A DNA stretch of 64,000 nucleotides. Source: an uncultured Oscillospiraceae bacterium (lineage in GTDB: Bacteria > Bacillota > Clostridia > Oscillospirales > Oscillospiraceae). The notes below the pieces were generated by a model that was given only the letters and a program-made list of their open reading frames with translations, was not told where the DNA came from and did not search any database. The stretch lies in the NCBI GenBank assembly GCA_947625285.1, contig CANQNS010000002.1, positions 62,001 to 126,000 on the forward strand. The letters run 5' to 3'. The position numbers and the translations under genes were made by a program. Of this stretch, positions 37,802 through 49,756 are shown in pieces (position 1 is the stretch's first letter; each line of letters begins with the position of its first letter).

Positions 37802-38726
37802 CCTGGAGGACATCAACCGCGCCGTCACGGACGACCCGGAGGGGTTCATCGCGGACTGCGACCGGCTCTACAACGAGCGCATCGCCAAGACGGCGGAGAA
37901 GATCATCGCCAACCTGGCCCACAGCCCCATCGTGCTGCTGTCGGGCCCCTCCGGCAGCGGCAAGACCACCACGGCCATGAAGCTGCGGGACGAGCTGAGC
38001 CGCCGGGGGGTGCGCAGCCACAGCGTCTCCATGGACAACTACTTCAAGACCGTCCGGCCCGAGACCGTGCCCCGCACCGAGACGGGGGAGCCGGATCTGG
38101 AAAGCCCCCTGTGCATGGACATGGAGCTTTTGAACGAGCATTTTTCCCTTTTGAGCCAAGGCAAAAAGGTCTATGTGCCCAAGTACGAATTCGCCCGGCA
38201 GATGCGCTCCATCAAGGCCAGCATGAGCCTGCGCCTGGCGGACAACGAGGTGGCTATCTTCGAGGGCATCCACGCGCTGAACAACTCCATCACCGACGTG
38301 CACCCGGAGGCCTTCAAGCTGTATGTCTCCGCCCGGGACAACGTGGTGGACGACCGGGGGGAGTACGCCTTCAAGGGCACCTGGATGCGGCTGACCCGCC
38401 GGGTGGTCCGGGACCATCTGTTCCGGGGCTGCGACCCGGTGGACACCATGCGTATGTGGGAGAACGTGCGCCACGGGGAGCTGCGAAACATCTCCCCGTA
38501 TAAGAACAAAGCGGACGTGCAGCTGGACACCGCCTTCGGCTACGAGCCCTGCGTCATGCGGCCCATCGCGGAGCCTCTGTTCGAGCATATCCCCCGGGAT
38601 ATCCCCTACGAGCAGATATACCAGGTGGGGCCGGCCCTGAGAAATTTCGTGCCCCTTCCGCTGGAATACCTGCCCGCGGACGCCATGCTCCGGGAGTTCA
38701 CCGGCGGCGGGATATACGAATACTGA
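37791..38726 (+). CDS. Uridine kinase-like nucleoside kinase
   Basis: VLLSGPSGSGKTTTAMKL; VSMDNYFKTV. Confidence 0.88.
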   Translation: MAFDLEDINRAVTDDPEGFIADCDRLYNERIAKTAEKIIANLAHSPIVLLSGPSGSGKTTTAMKLRDELSRRGVRSHSVSMDNYFKTVRPETVPRTETGEPDLESPLCMDMELLNEHFSLLSQGKKVYVPKYEFARQMRSIKASMSLRLADNEVAIFEGIHALNNSITDVHPEAFKLYVSARDNVVDDRGEYAFKGTWMRLTRRVVRDHLFRGCDPVDTMRMWENVRHGELRNISPYKNKADVQLDTAFGYEPCVMRPIAEPLFEHIPRDIPYEQIYQVGPALRNFVPLPLEYLPADAMLREFTGGGIYEY

Positions 38727-38881
38727 GCCTATGGCCGCCGGCACAGCCGGCGGCCATAACATTTTGCGGGGACATTTGACCGTTTCCTCTTTTCTTTGAC
38801 CGGCCTGTGTGTTATAATAACTTGTCATACCATAGATCTGAGCGCGGAGTCGGACGCTCCGCGGGAGAAAGGCAATCGCAC

Positions 38882-41659
38882 ATGATTCTGGATAAGATAT
38901 TCGGCACCCACTCCGCCCGGGAGGTAAAAAAGCTCCAGCCCCTGGCGGACAAGATAGAGGCTCTGGAGGACCAGTACCGGGCCCTGACGGACGATGAGCT
39001 CCGGGCCAAGACGGACGAATTCAAGGCCCGGCTGGCGGCGGGGGAGACCACCGACGATATTCTGCCGGAGGCCTTCGCCACCGTCCGGGAGGCGGCGGAC
39101 CGGGTGCTGGGGATGCGGCCGTTCCGGGTCCAGCTCATCGGCGGCATCGTGCTGCACCAGGGCCGCATCGCGGAGATGAAGACCGGCGAGGGCAAGACCC
39201 TTGTGGCCGTGCTGCCCAGCTATCTGAACGCCCTGGAGGGCAAGGGCGTGCATATCGTCACCGTCAACGACTACCTGGCCCGGCGCGACAGCGAGTGGAT
39301 GGGCAAGGTACACCGGTTCCTGGGCCTGGAGGTGGGCCTGATCGTCCACGGCCTGAGCCGGGAGGAGCGGCAGAGGGCCTATAACGCCGACATCACCTAC
39401 GGCACCAACAACGAGCTGGGTTTCGACTACCTGCGGGACAACATGGCCCTTTACAAGCGGGACATGGTCCAGCGGGGACACAACTTCGCCATCGTGGACG
39501 AGGTGGACTCCATCCTCATCGACGAGGCACGGACCCCCCTGATCATCTCCGGCCAGGGGGACGAGAGCACCGACCTGTACCGCCGGGCGGACGATTTCGT
39601 GCGCACGCTGCGCAAGGGCGTGGTGGTGTCCGTGGAGGAGAAGGAGGAGATCGAGACCGCCGACGAGAACGCGGACTACCTGGTGGACGAGAAGGCCCGC
39701 ACCGCCACCCTGACCGCCAACGGCATCGCCAAGGCGGAGCGGTATTTCGGCGTGGAGAACCTGTCCGACCTGGAGAACACCACCCTGACCCACCACATCA
39801 ACCAGGCCATCAAGGCCCACGGCATCATGAAGCGGGACATCGACTACGTGGTGAAGGACAACGAGGTCATCATCGTGGACGAGTTCACCGGCCGGCTCAT
39901 GCTGGGCCGCCGGTATTCCGAGGGGCTCCATCAGGCCATCGAGGCCAAGGAGAACGTGGAGGTCCAGCGGGAGAACAAGACCCTGGCGACGATCACGTTC
40001 CAGAACTATTTCCGCCTGTACGGAAAGCTGTCCGGCATGACCGGCACCGCCTTGACGGAGGAGGAGGAATTCACCTCCATCTACAACCTGGACATCATCG
40101 AGGTCCCCACCAACAAGCCGGTGATCCGCGTGGACAGCCCGGACGTGGTGTATAAAAACGAGGCCGGGAAGAACCGGGCCATCATCCGCCAGATCCTGGA
40201 GTGCCACGAAAAGGGCCAGCCGGTGCTGGTGGGCACGGTGAGCATCGAAAAGAGCGAGTACCTGTCCGGCCTTTTGAAGCGGGAGGGCGTGGCCCACAAC
40301 GTATTGAACGCCAAGCACCATGAGAAGGAGGCCGAGATCGTGGCCCAGGCCGGCAAGCTGGGGGCCGTGACCATCGCCACCAACATGGCCGGCCGCGGCA
40401 CGGATATCATGCTGGGGGGCAACGCGGAGTATCTGGCCCGGCAGGATCTGAAAAAAGCCGGCTATGACGAGCAGGTCATCGCCGAGGCCACCGGCTACGC
40501 CGACACCGAGGACGAGACCATCCTGGAAGCCCGCGCCCTGTTCGCCCAGCGGCAGGCCGAGCATAAAAAGGTCACCTCCGCCGAGGCGGAGCAGGTCCGG
40601 GCCGCCGGAGGGCTCTTCATCCTGGGCACCGAGCGGCATGAGTCCCGGCGCATCGACAACCAGCTCCGGGGCCGGTCCGGCCGTCAGGGGGACCCGGGCC
40701 AGAGCCGGTTCTTCATCGCGCTGACCGACGACGTGATGCGGCTTTTCGGCTCCGCCCGGATCATGAACATGATGGAGAATCTGGGTCTGGAGGAGGATAT
40801 GCCTCTGGACAACAAGATGCTCTCCAACGCCATCGAGCAGGCCCAAAAGACCGTGGAGAGCCGCAACTTCCAGGCCCGGAAGAGCACTCTGGAATACGAC
40901 GACGTGATGAACGTGCAGCGCAACATCATCTACGAACAGCGTCGGAAGGTGCTGGATGGGGAGGACCTGCACGGCTACGTCCACAACATGATCTCCGAGG
41001 TGATCGCCGCGGACGTGGCGGACGGGCTGGGGGGCATGCCCCATCCGAACGACGCCGAGCAGCTGGAGAAGCTCCTGGAGCCGTTCTATCAGCTCTTTCT
41101 TGCCAGAGGCCAGATCACGGCGGACGGCGGCCTCTCCGCCCTGACGGCGGAGGCCCTCACCGAAAAGCTCCAGGCCATCGCGGACGACGTGTACGCCCGG
41201 CGGGAGCAGCAGTTCGGCCCCATGCCCGACGGGACCCCCGTTATGCGGGAGCTGGAGCGGGTCATCATGCTCCGGGTGGTGGACGAGTACTGGATGGACC
41301 ACATCGACGCCATGGACGATCTGCGCCAGGGCATCGGCCTGCGGGCCTACGGCAACGTAAAGCCGGTGGACGCCTATAAGCAGGAGGGCTTCGAGATGTT
41401 CGAGGCCATGATAAACGGTATCAAAAACGAGGTGGTCCGCCGGATCTTCACGGTCCAGGTCCGCCGGGAACAGACCATTGAGCGCAAGGCCGCCGCCAAG
41501 GCCAATCTGAACAACGTGGGCGGCGACGCCAGCGTGAAACGCCAGCCTGTGAAGAAGATCAAAAAACCCGGCCGCAACGATCCCTGCCCCTGCGGCAAGT
41601 GGAAGGCCGACGGCAGCCGCCCGCTCAAGTACAAAGAGTGCTGCGGCAGGAACCAGTGA
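38882..41659 (+). CDS. secA: Preprotein translocase subunit SecA
   Basis: [41 protein letters not shown]-terminal [12 protein letters not shown]...KYKECCG. Confidence 0.98.
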   Translation: MILDKIFGTHSAREVKKLQPLADKIEALEDQYRALTDDELRAKTDEFKARLAAGETTDDILPEAFATVREAADRVLGMRPFRVQLIGGIVLHQGRIAEMKTGEGKTLVAVLPSYLNALEGKGVHIVTVNDYLARRDSEWMGKVHRFLGLEVGLIVHGLSREERQRAYNADITYGTNNELGFDYLRDNMALYKRDMVQRGHNFAIVDEVDSILIDEARTPLIISGQGDESTDLYRRADDFVRTLRKGVVVSVEEKEEIETADENADYLVDEKARTATLTANGIAKAERYFGVENLSDLENTTLTHHINQAIKAHGIMKRDIDYVVKDNEVIIVDEFTGRLMLGRRYSEGLHQAIEAKENVEVQRENKTLATITFQNYFRLYGKLSGMTGTALTEEEEFTSIYNLDIIEVPTNKPVIRVDSPDVVYKNEAGKNRAIIRQILECHEKGQPVLVGTVSIEKSEYLSGLLKREGVAHNVLNAKHHEKEAEIVAQAGKLGAVTIATNMAGRGTDIMLGGNAEYLARQDLKKAGYDEQVIAEATGYADTEDETILEARALFAQRQAEHKKVTSAEAEQVRAAGGLFILGTERHESRRIDNQLRGRSGRQGDPGQSRFFIALTDDVMRLFGSARIMNMMENLGLEEDMPLDNKMLSNAIEQAQKTVESRNFQARKSTLEYDDVMNVQRNIIYEQRRKVLDGEDLHGYVHNMISEVIAADVADGLGGMPHPNDAEQLEKLLEPFYQLFLARGQITADGGLSALTAEALTEKLQAIADDVYARREQQFGPMPDGTPVMRELERVIMLRVVDEYWMDHIDAMDDLRQGIGLRAYGNVKPVDAYKQEGFEMFEAMINGIKNEVVRRIFTVQVRREQTIERKAAAKANLNNVGGDASVKRQPVKKIKKPGRNDPCPCGKWKADGSRPLKYKECCGRNQ

Positions 41660-41660
41660 T

Positions 41661-42440
41661 ATGCAGAAGATCGAGTATTTTACGTCCCGCCTGCTCACCT
41701 GTCCCCACGGCTTCTCCACGAAGCTGGGCGGCGTGAGCCAGGGCCGGTTCGAGAGCCTGAACCTGGGCGCCAACCGGGGCGACGCCATTGAGAACGTGCT
41801 GGAAAACTGGCGGCGGTTCGGCCAGGCCCTGGGCGTGGACACGTCCCGGTTCGTCCACGGCCGCCAGAGCCACGGGACCACGGTGCGCGTCGCCGTCCGG
41901 GCCGACGCTCATTCCATCGCCGAGCCCACCCCCTGGCCGGAGGCCGACGGGTATGTGACGGCGGAGCGGGGGGTGCCCCTGGTGGTGTTCACCGCCGACT
42001 GCACGCCGCTGCTGATGCAGGACCCGGACGCCGGCGTCATCGCCGCGGTCCACTGCGGCTGGCGCAGCGCGGTGGCGGACATCGAGGCGCAGGCGGTGAA
42101 GGCCATGGTATCGCTGGGGGCGGAGCCCGCCCATATCCGGGCCGCCATCGGCCCCGGCATCCGCCGGTGCTGCTTCCAGACCGGGCCGGAGGTGCCCAGG
42201 GCCGTCGACGGGCTGCTGGGCGGCGATTCGGCGGGGCTGTACGGGCCCGACGAGGCCGAGGCCGGAAAGTTCAAGGTGGATCTGCCGGGCGCGGTGAAGC
42301 GCAGGCTGCTCCAACTGGGACTGACGGAGGAAAACATAGACGAGCTGGGCATCTGCACCTCATGCCGCCAGGACCTTTTCTGGTCCCACCGGCACCAGGG
42401 GGCGGACCGGGGCTCCCAGGCCAATTTGATCGTATTATGA
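41661..42440 (+). CDS. pgeF: Peptidoglycan editing factor PgeF (laccase-domain protein)
   Basis: TADCTPLLMQDP, AAVHCGWRS. Confidence 0.93.
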   Translation: MQKIEYFTSRLLTCPHGFSTKLGGVSQGRFESLNLGANRGDAIENVLENWRRFGQALGVDTSRFVHGRQSHGTTVRVAVRADAHSIAEPTPWPEADGYVTAERGVPLVVFTADCTPLLMQDPDAGVIAAVHCGWRSAVADIEAQAVKAMVSLGAEPAHIRAAIGPGIRRCCFQTGPEVPRAVDGLLGGDSAGLYGPDEAEAGKFKVDLPGAVKRRLLQLGLTEENIDELGICTSCRQDLFWSHRHQGADRGSQANLIVL

Positions 42441-44026
42441 AGCATTCTCTTCAAAAGCTGGTATGCCTGCTGCTGGCCGCGCTGTTTCTGGCCCTGTCCG
42501 GCTGCGGCTTTCTGTCGGAGGAGGACGTGGACGAGCTGGCCGAGGACGCCGCCAGGCAGGCCCCGGTCCAGAACATCGGCGAGCAGCTCCAGGACAGCTA
42601 TAAGGCCGACCATGTGTTCTCCCTGAACAGTCTGCCGGGGCAGTCTTTCAACCCCTATACCACCGGGAGCCTGTGGAACCGGGTGGTGAGCATGCTGGTA
42701 TACGAAACGCTTGTCAAGACCGACGACTCCTTTGAGGCGCAGCCCAACCTGATAACCCGCTGGGAGTCCGCCGACGGCATGAACTGGACCTTCTATGTGG
42801 ACACGTCGCGGAGCTTCCACGACGGGGGCGTCATGACGGCGGTGGACGCGATGACCTGCGTCGACATGGCCCGGGCCGAGGGACAGTACGCCCGGCGGTT
42901 CGCCCATGTGACCGGGCTCAACGCCGTCAGCGAGGAGGCCTTCACCGTCACCCTGGACCAGCCCAACTGGCGGTTTTACCAGCTGCTCAACATCCCCTGC
43001 GTGGAGGCGGGCACCTTCTATAACGATATGCCCCCCGGCACGGGACCTTATAAATTCAACAGCCGGGGCACCGCCCTGCAGTTGGACACCAACCACCCCC
43101 TGGCGGACAAGATGCCCCTCAAATCCATCCGGCTGAAGCGGTATTTCGCCCCGGAGGATATCCTGCAGGCCTTTGAGGATTCGCTGCTGGACCTGGTGGT
43201 GAACAACCCCCTGGATATGTCCAGCCTGGGCTATTCCAGCACCAACCTGGTCAAGTATGTGGAGACCAGCAACCTGCACTATCTGGGCTTCAACATGACC
43301 AGCCGCCTGTTCTCCCAGCCCATCATCCGGGCCATGATGACCTACGCCATCGACCGGGACGCCATCGTGTCCACCAGTATGCAGGGCGCGGCGGTGTCGG
43401 CCACGCTGCCCATCCACCCCAGCAGCCCCCTCTATCCCAAGAGCCTGGCCCGGGGCCTGGCCTATTCCGAGCAGGATCTGGCCGTGTCGCTGCAAAATGC
43501 CGGAGCCCAGGACATAGACTATGACGGGGTGCTGGACTTCGGCCCGGTGCGGGCGGAGATCACCTTCCTGGTATGCTCCGACAGCGCCGTCAAGGTGTCC
43601 GCCGCCCGGCAGATCGCCACCCAGCTTCGCAACGTGGGCTTTTCCGTCATCATGGCCGAGCAGGAGTACGCTGACTATATCGCCTCGCTGGAGAGCGGCG
43701 CGTTCGATATGTATTATGGCGAGGTGAAGCTCTGCGACGACTGGGACCTGTCCCAGCTTCTGGGCACGGGGGGCGATCTGAACTACGGCGGCGTCCGGGA
43801 CCCCAATCTGGAGGGGTATATCGGCGGCTTCCTGTCCGCTGGGGCGGACGCCCTGGCCGCCAACGCGGAGACGCTGTACAGCTACCTGGCCCAGAGCGCG
43901 CCCATCGTCGCCGTCTGCTTCGAGCGGACGGAGGTGCTGTATCACCGGGGCGTGCTCACCACCATCGACCCCACCCAGGACAATATCTTCAATGATATGC
44001 AGAACTGGGTGGTGGATCTGGAATGA
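42437..44026 (+). CDS. Peptide/nickel-type ABC transporter substrate-binding lipoprotein (SBP family 5)
   Basis: Lipobox LALSGCG; SBP_bac_5-like sequence; ATGA overlap with pgeF. Confidence 0.87.
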   Translation: MKHSLQKLVCLLLAALFLALSGCGFLSEEDVDELAEDAARQAPVQNIGEQLQDSYKADHVFSLNSLPGQSFNPYTTGSLWNRVVSMLVYETLVKTDDSFEAQPNLITRWESADGMNWTFYVDTSRSFHDGGVMTAVDAMTCVDMARAEGQYARRFAHVTGLNAVSEEAFTVTLDQPNWRFYQLLNIPCVEAGTFYNDMPPGTGPYKFNSRGTALQLDTNHPLADKMPLKSIRLKRYFAPEDILQAFEDSLLDLVVNNPLDMSSLGYSSTNLVKYVETSNLHYLGFNMTSRLFSQPIIRAMMTYAIDRDAIVSTSMQGAAVSATLPIHPSSPLYPKSLARGLAYSEQDLAVSLQNAGAQDIDYDGVLDFGPVRAEITFLVCSDSAVKVSAARQIATQLRNVGFSVIMAEQEYADYIASLESGAFDMYYGEVKLCDDWDLSQLLGTGGDLNYGGVRDPNLEGYIGGFLSAGADALAANAETLYSYLAQSAPIVAVCFERTEVLYHRGVLTTIDPTQDNIFNDMQNWVVDLE

Positions 44027-44092
44027 ACATACATATTATTATACTGCATGGGCCCGGACCACGGCCGGGCGTCCATGAGGACGGGGGATAAA

Positions 44093-44482
44093 ATGACGGA
44101 CCGGGATCTTCTCAATCTGGCGCGGGAGGCCGCGCAAAACGCCTATGTGCCCTACTCCCACTTCCCGGTGGGGGCGGCGCTGGAGTGCGCCGACGGGTCG
44201 GTGTTCACCGGCTGCAACGTGGAAAACGGGGCCCTGGGCTCCACCATCTGCGCCGAGCGCACCGCCATCGTCAAGGCCGTCAGCGAGGGCCGGCGGAAAT
44301 TCGTGCGCATCGCCATCTACGGGGAGGGGGAGAACTACTGTATGCCCTGCGGCGCGTGCCGGCAGGTCATGAGCGAGTTCGTGGGCCCCGGCGGGGACCT
44401 GGAGATACTCTGCACCCGCTCCGGGGGCCGGTATGTCAGTTACCGGCTCAGCCAGCTCATGCCCCATCCCTTCCAGCTGTGA
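44093..44482 (+). CDS. cdd: Cytidine deaminase
   Basis: NAYVPYSHFPVGAALE, TICAERTAI, PCGACRQVM. Confidence 0.95.
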   Translation: MTDRDLLNLAREAAQNAYVPYSHFPVGAALECADGSVFTGCNVENGALGSTICAERTAIVKAVSEGRRKFVRIAIYGEGENYCMPCGACRQVMSEFVGPGGDLEILCTRSGGRYVSYRLSQLMPHPFQL

Positions 44483-44510
44483 GCGCAAAAAAATTTTTTC
44501 AAAATAATGC

Positions 44511-44540
44511 AAGATCCCCCTTGACGGCGAGGGGGATCTT
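44511..44540. terminator. Intrinsic terminator downstream of cdd
   Basis: AAGATCCCCC...GGGGGATCTT. Confidence 0.7.
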
Positions 44541-44718
44541 TGCTATAGTATCAAGGCACGCTGCTCCGGCGGGAGCAGTATGCCCTGCGACGATCCGGGA
44601 GATTGCGCCGACGGGCGGGAACTCACGGGGAGCAAGTCCGGGGCTTCTGAGGGAAAAGGAGCCTGGAATCGGACGGAGCGGTTTTTCCGTACCGCGTATA
44701 TCGCCTGGCAAAAGAAAC

Positions 44719-44743
44719 ACCGGCCCAGCCGGGTTGTTTTTTG
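44719..44743 (+). terminator. Attenuator-like hairpin plus U-tract in the rpsJ leader
   Basis: CCGGC-CCA-GCCGG-GTTGTTTTTT about 95 nt upstream of rpsJ. Confidence 0.5.
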
Positions 44744-44836
44744 GGACGGGGCCTGATACGCACGGAACAGTGTACAGAAAATCCGCGGCCCGTGCGAGAA
44801 CACGTAAAACTCGTACAAAATCATGGAGGAAAATCA

Positions 44837-45148
44837 ATGGCATCCAAAAAAATGATCCGCATCCGCCTGAAGGCATACGATCACCAGTTGATCGACAAGG
44901 CCGCTGAGACCATCGTGGAGACCGCCAAGCGGACCGAGGCCCGCGTCTCCGGTCCTATCCCTCTGCCCACCCAGAAGGAGGTCGTCACCATCCTGCGGGC
45001 CGTCCACAAAGATAAGGACAGCCGCGAGCAGTTCGAGCGGCGCACCCACAAGAGACTGATCGACATCATGAACCCCACCCAGAAGACCGTGGAAGCCCTG
45101 ATGAGCCTGGAGCTGCCCGCCGGCGTGGAGATCGAGATCAAGCTGTAA
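44837..45148 (+). CDS. rpsJ: 30S ribosomal protein S10
   Basis: [27 protein letters not shown]. Confidence 0.97.
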   Translation: MASKKMIRIRLKAYDHQLIDKAAETIVETAKRTEARVSGPIPLPTQKEVVTILRAVHKDKDSREQFERRTHKRLIDIMNPTQKTVEALMSLELPAGVEIEIKL

Positions 45149-45256
45149 AGACACATTGTAAAATAGTCAGCTAACCCACAGTCTGCGCGAGCAGACGGGT
45201 CATGTTGCGCGGCCGCCGTTACCGGCCGTCCAACCAATAACCGAAGGAGGAAAACC

Positions 45257-45979
45257 ATGAATAAAGCCATCATTGGCAAGAAGGTCGGGATGACCCAGAT
45301 CTTCGACGAGACGGGCAAGGTCGTCCCCGTCACGGTCATTGAGGCCGGCCCCTGCGTGGTCGCCCAGAAAAAGACCGTGGAGAAAGAGGGCTACGACGCC
45401 GTCCAGCTGGGCTTCGAGGATGTTGCCGAGAAGAAGCTCACCAAACCGGAAAAAGGCCACCTGGAAAAAGCGGGCGTGCCTTTGAAGAAGCACCTGCACG
45501 AGTTTAAGCTCGATGACGCCGCCTCCATGAACGTGGGCGACGAGCTGAAGGCCGACGTGTTCGCCGAGGGCGACCATGTGGACGTCACCGGCGTCAGCAA
45601 GGGCAAGGGCTACGCCGGCGTCATCAAGCGCTGGGGCGCCCAGCGCACCCCCACCAGCCACGGCGGCGGCCCGGTCCACCGGCACGCCGGTTCCATGGGC
45701 TCGTCCACCGATCCCTCCCGGATCTTCAAGGGCAAGATCGGCGCCGGCCACATGGGCGTGGAGCAGGTCACGGTCCAGAACCTGGACGTGGTGAAGGTAG
45801 ACCCCGAGATGAACATGATCGTCCTGCGGGGCGCGGTCCCCGGACCCAAGGGCGGCATCGTGTACATCGAGTCCACCGTCAAGCACATCGCGGAGAAGCA
45901 CGCGGCCGCCGCGGTCAGCGTCAACCCCCAGAAGCAGTCCGGGCGCAACCCCCAGAAGGCCTCTGCGCGTAACCGCTGA
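45257..45979 (+). CDS. rplC: 50S ribosomal protein L3
   Basis: [29 protein letters not shown]. Confidence 0.97.
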   Translation: MNKAIIGKKVGMTQIFDETGKVVPVTVIEAGPCVVAQKKTVEKEGYDAVQLGFEDVAEKKLTKPEKGHLEKAGVPLKKHLHEFKLDDAASMNVGDELKADVFAEGDHVDVTGVSKGKGYAGVIKRWGAQRTPTSHGGGPVHRHAGSMGSSTDPSRIFKGKIGAGHMGVEQVTVQNLDVVKVDPEMNMIVLRGAVPGPKGGIVYIESTVKHIAEKHAAAAVSVNPQKQSGRNPQKASARNR

Positions 45980-45997
45980 GAGAAAGGAGAGTAACAA

Positions 45998-46621
45998 ATG
46001 CCTAAAGCGAAATTGGTCAATATGGCCGGCCAGCAGATCGGCGAGTATGAGCTCTCCGAGGCCGTTTTCGGCATCGAGCCGAACAAGGCCGTGCTCCATT
46101 CCAGCGTAGTGAACTACCTGGCAAACCAGCGGCAGGGCACCCAGAGCGCCTTGACTAAGGGCGAGGTGTCCTACACCACCAAAAAGCCCTGGCGGCAGAA
46201 GGACACCGGCCGTGCCCGCGCCGGCTATGCCGGCTCCCCCGTGTGGCGTCACGGCGGCGTGGCTTTCGCGCCCAAGCCCCGGGATTACAGCTATTCCCTC
46301 ACCAAGAAGACCAAGCGTCTTGCCATGAAGAGCGCGCTGTCCGGCAAGGCGGCCGACAACGCCGTGGTGGTGGTGGACGGCCTGCACATGGACGAGATCA
46401 AGACCAAGAGCTTCAAGTCCTTCCTGGATAACGCCGGCATCGCCGGTAAGGCCCTTGTCATCACGGAGAACGTGGACGAGAACGTGCTCAAGTCCGCCCG
46501 GAACATCGCCGGCGTCAGCGTGACTACCGCCACCATCCTCTCCCCGTACACCATCCTGTGCGGCGGGACCCTTGTGGTGGACAAGGCCGCGGTCCAGAAA
46601 ATCGAGGAGGTGTTCGCCTGA
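45998..46621 (+). CDS. rplD: 50S ribosomal protein L4
   Basis: RQGTQSALTKGEV...KPWRQKDTGRARAG. Confidence 0.97.
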   Translation: MPKAKLVNMAGQQIGEYELSEAVFGIEPNKAVLHSSVVNYLANQRQGTQSALTKGEVSYTTKKPWRQKDTGRARAGYAGSPVWRHGGVAFAPKPRDYSYSLTKKTKRLAMKSALSGKAADNAVVVVDGLHMDEIKTKSFKSFLDNAGIAGKALVITENVDENVLKSARNIAGVSVTTATILSPYTILCGGTLVVDKAAVQKIEEVFA

Positions 46622-46917
46622 TGAAATCCCCCTATGATGTGATAATCAGCCCGGTGATCACCGAGCAGTCCATGGAGGACCTGGACATCAAGAAGTATGC
46701 CTTCAAGGTCGCCAGGGACGCCAACAAGATCGAGATCAAAAAAGCGATCGAGGAGATCTTCGGCGTGACCGTCATCAAGGTCACCACGACCCATATGCGG
46801 GGCAAGACCCGCCGGCAGGGCCGGTTCCCCGAGGGGACCAGCGCCAGCTGGAAGAAGGCCGTCGTGAAGCTCTCCGCCGACTCGAAGAACATTGAGATCT
46901 TCGAAGGCATGGCGTAA
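46621..46917 (+). CDS. rplW: 50S ribosomal protein L23
   Basis: [45 protein letters not shown]. Confidence 0.96.
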   Translation: MKSPYDVIISPVITEQSMEDLDIKKYAFKVARDANKIEIKKAIEEIFGVTVIKVTTTHMRGKTRRQGRFPEGTSASWKKAVVKLSADSKNIEIFEGMA

Positions 46918-46931
46918 GGGAGGAAGAAGAA

Positions 46932-47768
46932 ATGGCTATCAAGACTTATAAACCCGTTACGCCGTCCCGCCGGCACATGACCGTCTCGGGATTCGAGGGC
47001 GTGGAGAAGCATGTCCGGCCCGAGCGCACCCTCACCGAGACCGTCAAGAAGCACGCCGGCCGCAACAGCTACGGCCGCATCACCGTCCGCCACCACGGCG
47101 GCGGCAACAAGCAGAAGTACCGCGTCATCGACTGGAAGCGGTCCCGGGAGGGCGAGGACGCCACCGTCCAGCGGCTGGAGTACGACCCCAACCGTTCCGC
47201 CTTCATCGCGCTGCTCCAGTACCCCGACGGCCAGAAGAGCTATATCCTGGCTCCCGTGGGCCTGAAGGCCGGCGACACCGTGGAGGCCGGCCCCGCCGCC
47301 GACATCAAGCCCGGCAACTGCCTGCCTCTGGCAAACATCCCCGTGGGCACCGTGATCCACAACGTGGAGATGTACCCCGGCAAGGGTGCCCAGCTGGTCC
47401 GTGCGGCGGGCAACGCCGCCCAGTTGATGGCGAAGGAAGGCGCCATGGCTACCATCCGTATGCCCTCCGGCGAGATGCGGAAGATCCGCCTGGAGTGCAA
47501 GGCCACCGTGGGCCAGGTGGGCAACGCCGACCACGCCAACGTGGCTATCGGCAAGGCCGGCCGCAAGCGGCACATGGGCTGGCGGCCCACCGTCCGCGGC
47601 TCCGTCATGAACCCTGTGGACCACCCCCACGGCGGCGGCGAGGGCAAGGCCCCCGTTGGCCGGCCCGGTCCTGTGACCCCTTGGGGCAAGCCCACTCTCG
47701 GCTATAAGACGCGCAAGAAGAAGAACGCTTCCGACAAGTTCATCGTCAAGCGCCGCAACGCCAAATAA
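46932..47768 (+). CDS. rplB: 50S ribosomal protein L2
   Basis: [47 protein letters not shown]. Confidence 0.98.
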   Translation: MAIKTYKPVTPSRRHMTVSGFEGVEKHVRPERTLTETVKKHAGRNSYGRITVRHHGGGNKQKYRVIDWKRSREGEDATVQRLEYDPNRSAFIALLQYPDGQKSYILAPVGLKAGDTVEAGPAADIKPGNCLPLANIPVGTVIHNVEMYPGKGAQLVRAAGNAAQLMAKEGAMATIRMPSGEMRKIRLECKATVGQVGNADHANVAIGKAGRKRHMGWRPTVRGSVMNPVDHPHGGGEGKAPVGRPGPVTPWGKPTLGYKTRKKKNASDKFIVKRRNAK

Positions 47769-47780
47769 GGAGGGAAGAAC

Positions 47781-48050
47781 ATGTCAAGAAGCATCAAGAA
47801 AGGTCCGTTCGCCGCTCCCGAGCTTTTGAAGCGCGTGGACGAGCTGAACAAGACGGGCGAAAAGAAGGTCCTGAAGACCTGGAGCCGCGCTTCCACCATT
47901 TTCCCGTCCTTCGTCGGTCACACCATCGCCGTCCACGACGGCCGCCGTCATGTTCCCGTGTACGTCACCGAGGACATGGTGGGCCACAAGCTGGGCGAGT
48001 TTGCTCCCACGCGGACCTTCCGGGGCCACGCTGGCAGCAAGACCAAGTAA
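47781..48050 (+). CDS. rpsS: 30S ribosomal protein S19
   Basis: [18 protein letters not shown]. Confidence 0.97.
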   Translation: MSRSIKKGPFAAPELLKRVDELNKTGEKKVLKTWSRASTIFPSFVGHTIAVHDGRRHVPVYVTEDMVGHKLGEFAPTRTFRGHAGSKTK

Positions 48051-48062
48051 GGGGGACCGGAC

Positions 48063-48398
48063 ATGGAAGCAACTGCGAAAGCAAAGTATATCCGCATCTC
48101 GCCCCGTAAGGCGCAGATCGTGTGCGAGCTGATAAAGGGAAAGCCCACCAAGTACGCCGAGGCGATCCTGAAAAGCACGCCCAAGGCCGCCAGCGAGCCG
48201 CTGCTGAAGCTGCTCAAAAGCGCCTGCGCCAACGCGGAGAACAACTACGAGATGGACCCGGACAACCTGGTGATCACCGAATGCATCGCCACCGCCGGCC
48301 CCATCCTGAAGCGGGGCCAGCCCCGCGCCCACGGCCGGATGTACCGCATCAACAAGCGCACCAGCCACATCACCCTGACCGTGGCTGAGAAAGAGTAA
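48063..48398 (+). CDS. rplV: 50S ribosomal protein L22
   Basis: [21 protein letters not shown]. Confidence 0.97.
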   Translation: MEATAKAKYIRISPRKAQIVCELIKGKPTKYAEAILKSTPKAASEPLLKLLKSACANAENNYEMDPDNLVITECIATAGPILKRGQPRAHGRMYRINKRTSHITLTVAEKE

Positions 48399-48413
48399 GG
48401 GAGGAGGCAGAAT

Positions 48414-49307
48414 ATGGGACAGAAAGTTCATCCCCACGGTATGCGCGTGGGCGTCATCAAGGACTGGGACTCTCGCTGGTATGCCCGTGCCGATAAGGTG
48501 GGCGACCTGATCGTCGAGGACTACAAGATCCGCAATTATCTGAAGAAGGCCCTCTATTCCGCCGGCGTTCCCACCATCGAGATCGAGCGCGACAGCGCCA
48601 AGGTCCGCATCTTCATCCACTGCTCCCGCCCCGGCGTCGTGATCGGCAAGGGCGGCGCGGAGATCGAGCGGCTGCGCCTGGAGGTGGAGAAGCTGATCGG
48701 CAAGCCCGTGGCGCTTTCCATCGTGGAGGTCCGCACCCCCGACACCAACGCCCAGCTGGTGGCTGAGAACATCGCCGCCCAGCTTGAAAAGCGCATCGGC
48801 TTCCGCCGGGCCATGAAAAACGCCATCGGCCGCGCCATGCGCATGGGCGCCAAGGGCATCAAGGTCATGTGCGCCGGCCGTCTGGGCGGCGCGGAGATCG
48901 CCCGCTCCGAGAGCTATCACGAGGGCACCATCCCCCTGCAGACCATCCGTGCCGACATCGACTACGGCTTCGCTGAGGCGGCCACCACCTATGGCCGCGT
49001 GGGCGTGAAGGTCTGGATCTACAAGGGCGAGGTCCTCACCACCACCCTGCGTACCACCCCCCGGGTCATGGATATGAACCGGCGGGATAACCGCGACCGG
49101 CGCGACCGTCGTGACCGCCGGAACGACCGGGGCGGCCGCGGCGGCTATAACCGGGACAACCGGGGCGGCTACAACCGGGGCGGCCAGGGCGGCTATAACC
49201 GGGATAACCGGGGCGGCTACAACCGCGACGGCGCCCGTCCGGCGGGCCCCCGCCCGGCGGCTCCCCGTCCCGCGGCCCCCGCTGCTAAGGAAGGAGGCGA
49301 CGCGTAA
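48414..49307 (+). CDS. rpsC: 30S ribosomal protein S3 with Arg/Gly/Asn-rich C-terminal extension
   Basis: S3 core [23 protein letters not shown]; tail [29 protein letters not shown]... Confidence 0.96.
   Translation: MGQKVHPHGMRVGVIKDWDSRWYARADKVGDLIVEDYKIRNYLKKALYSAGVPTIEIERDSAKVRIFIHCSRPGVVIGKGGAEIERLRLEVEKLIGKPVALSIVEVRTPDTNAQLVAENIAAQLEKRIGFRRAMKNAIGRAMRMGAKGIKVMCAGRLGGAEIARSESYHEGTIPLQTIRADIDYGFAEAATTYGRVGVKVWIYKGEVLTTTLRTTPRVMDMNRRDNRDRRDRRDRRNDRGGRGGYNRDNRGGYNRGGQGGYNRDNRGGYNRDGARPAGPRPAAPRPAAPAAKEGGDA
49140..49235 (+). repeat. 48-bp tandem repeat inside rpsC (two units, 16 codons each)
   Basis: GGCGGCTATAACCGGGAYAACCGGGGCGGCTACAACCG units start at 49140 and 49188. Confidence 0.75.
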
Positions 49308-49756
49308 TGCTGATGCCCAAACGTGTTAAGTACCGCCGCGTCCAGCGCGGACGCATGCGCGGCAAGGCCACCCGCGGCAACTTCGTCGCCTACGGCGATT
49401 ACGGCATGGCCGCTACCGAGCCCTGCTGGATCACCGCCAACCAGATCGAGGCGGCCCGTGTTGCCATGAACCGTTACATGAAGCGCGGCGGCAAGGTCTG
49501 GATCAAGATCTTCCCCGACAAGCCCGTGACGAAGAAACCCGCCGAGACCCGTATGGGCTCCGGCAAGGGCGCGCCGGAATTCTGGGTAGCCGTGGTCAAG
49601 CCTGGCCGCGTGCTGTTCGAGATCGCCGGCGTGGACGAGGCCACGGCCCGCGAGGCCGTCCGCCTGGCCAGCCACAAGCTGCCCTGCAAGACCAAATTCA
49701 TCGCCCGCGAGGGTGTCGCGGCCGAGGAGACTGGAGGCGAAGCAGATGAAGGCTGA
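49307..49756 (+). CDS. rplP: 50S ribosomal protein L16
   Basis: [24 protein letters not shown]. Confidence 0.97.
   Translation: MLMPKRVKYRRVQRGRMRGKATRGNFVAYGDYGMAATEPCWITANQIEAARVAMNRYMKRGGKVWIKIFPDKPVTKKPAETRMGSGKGAPEFWVAVVKPGRVLFEIAGVDEATAREAVRLASHKLPCKTKFIAREGVAAEETGGEADEG

Noticed and set aside
38825-41881. 1018-aa minus-strand ORF opposite secA
   Set aside because: Antisense artefact of high GC content; secA on the plus strand is unambiguous.
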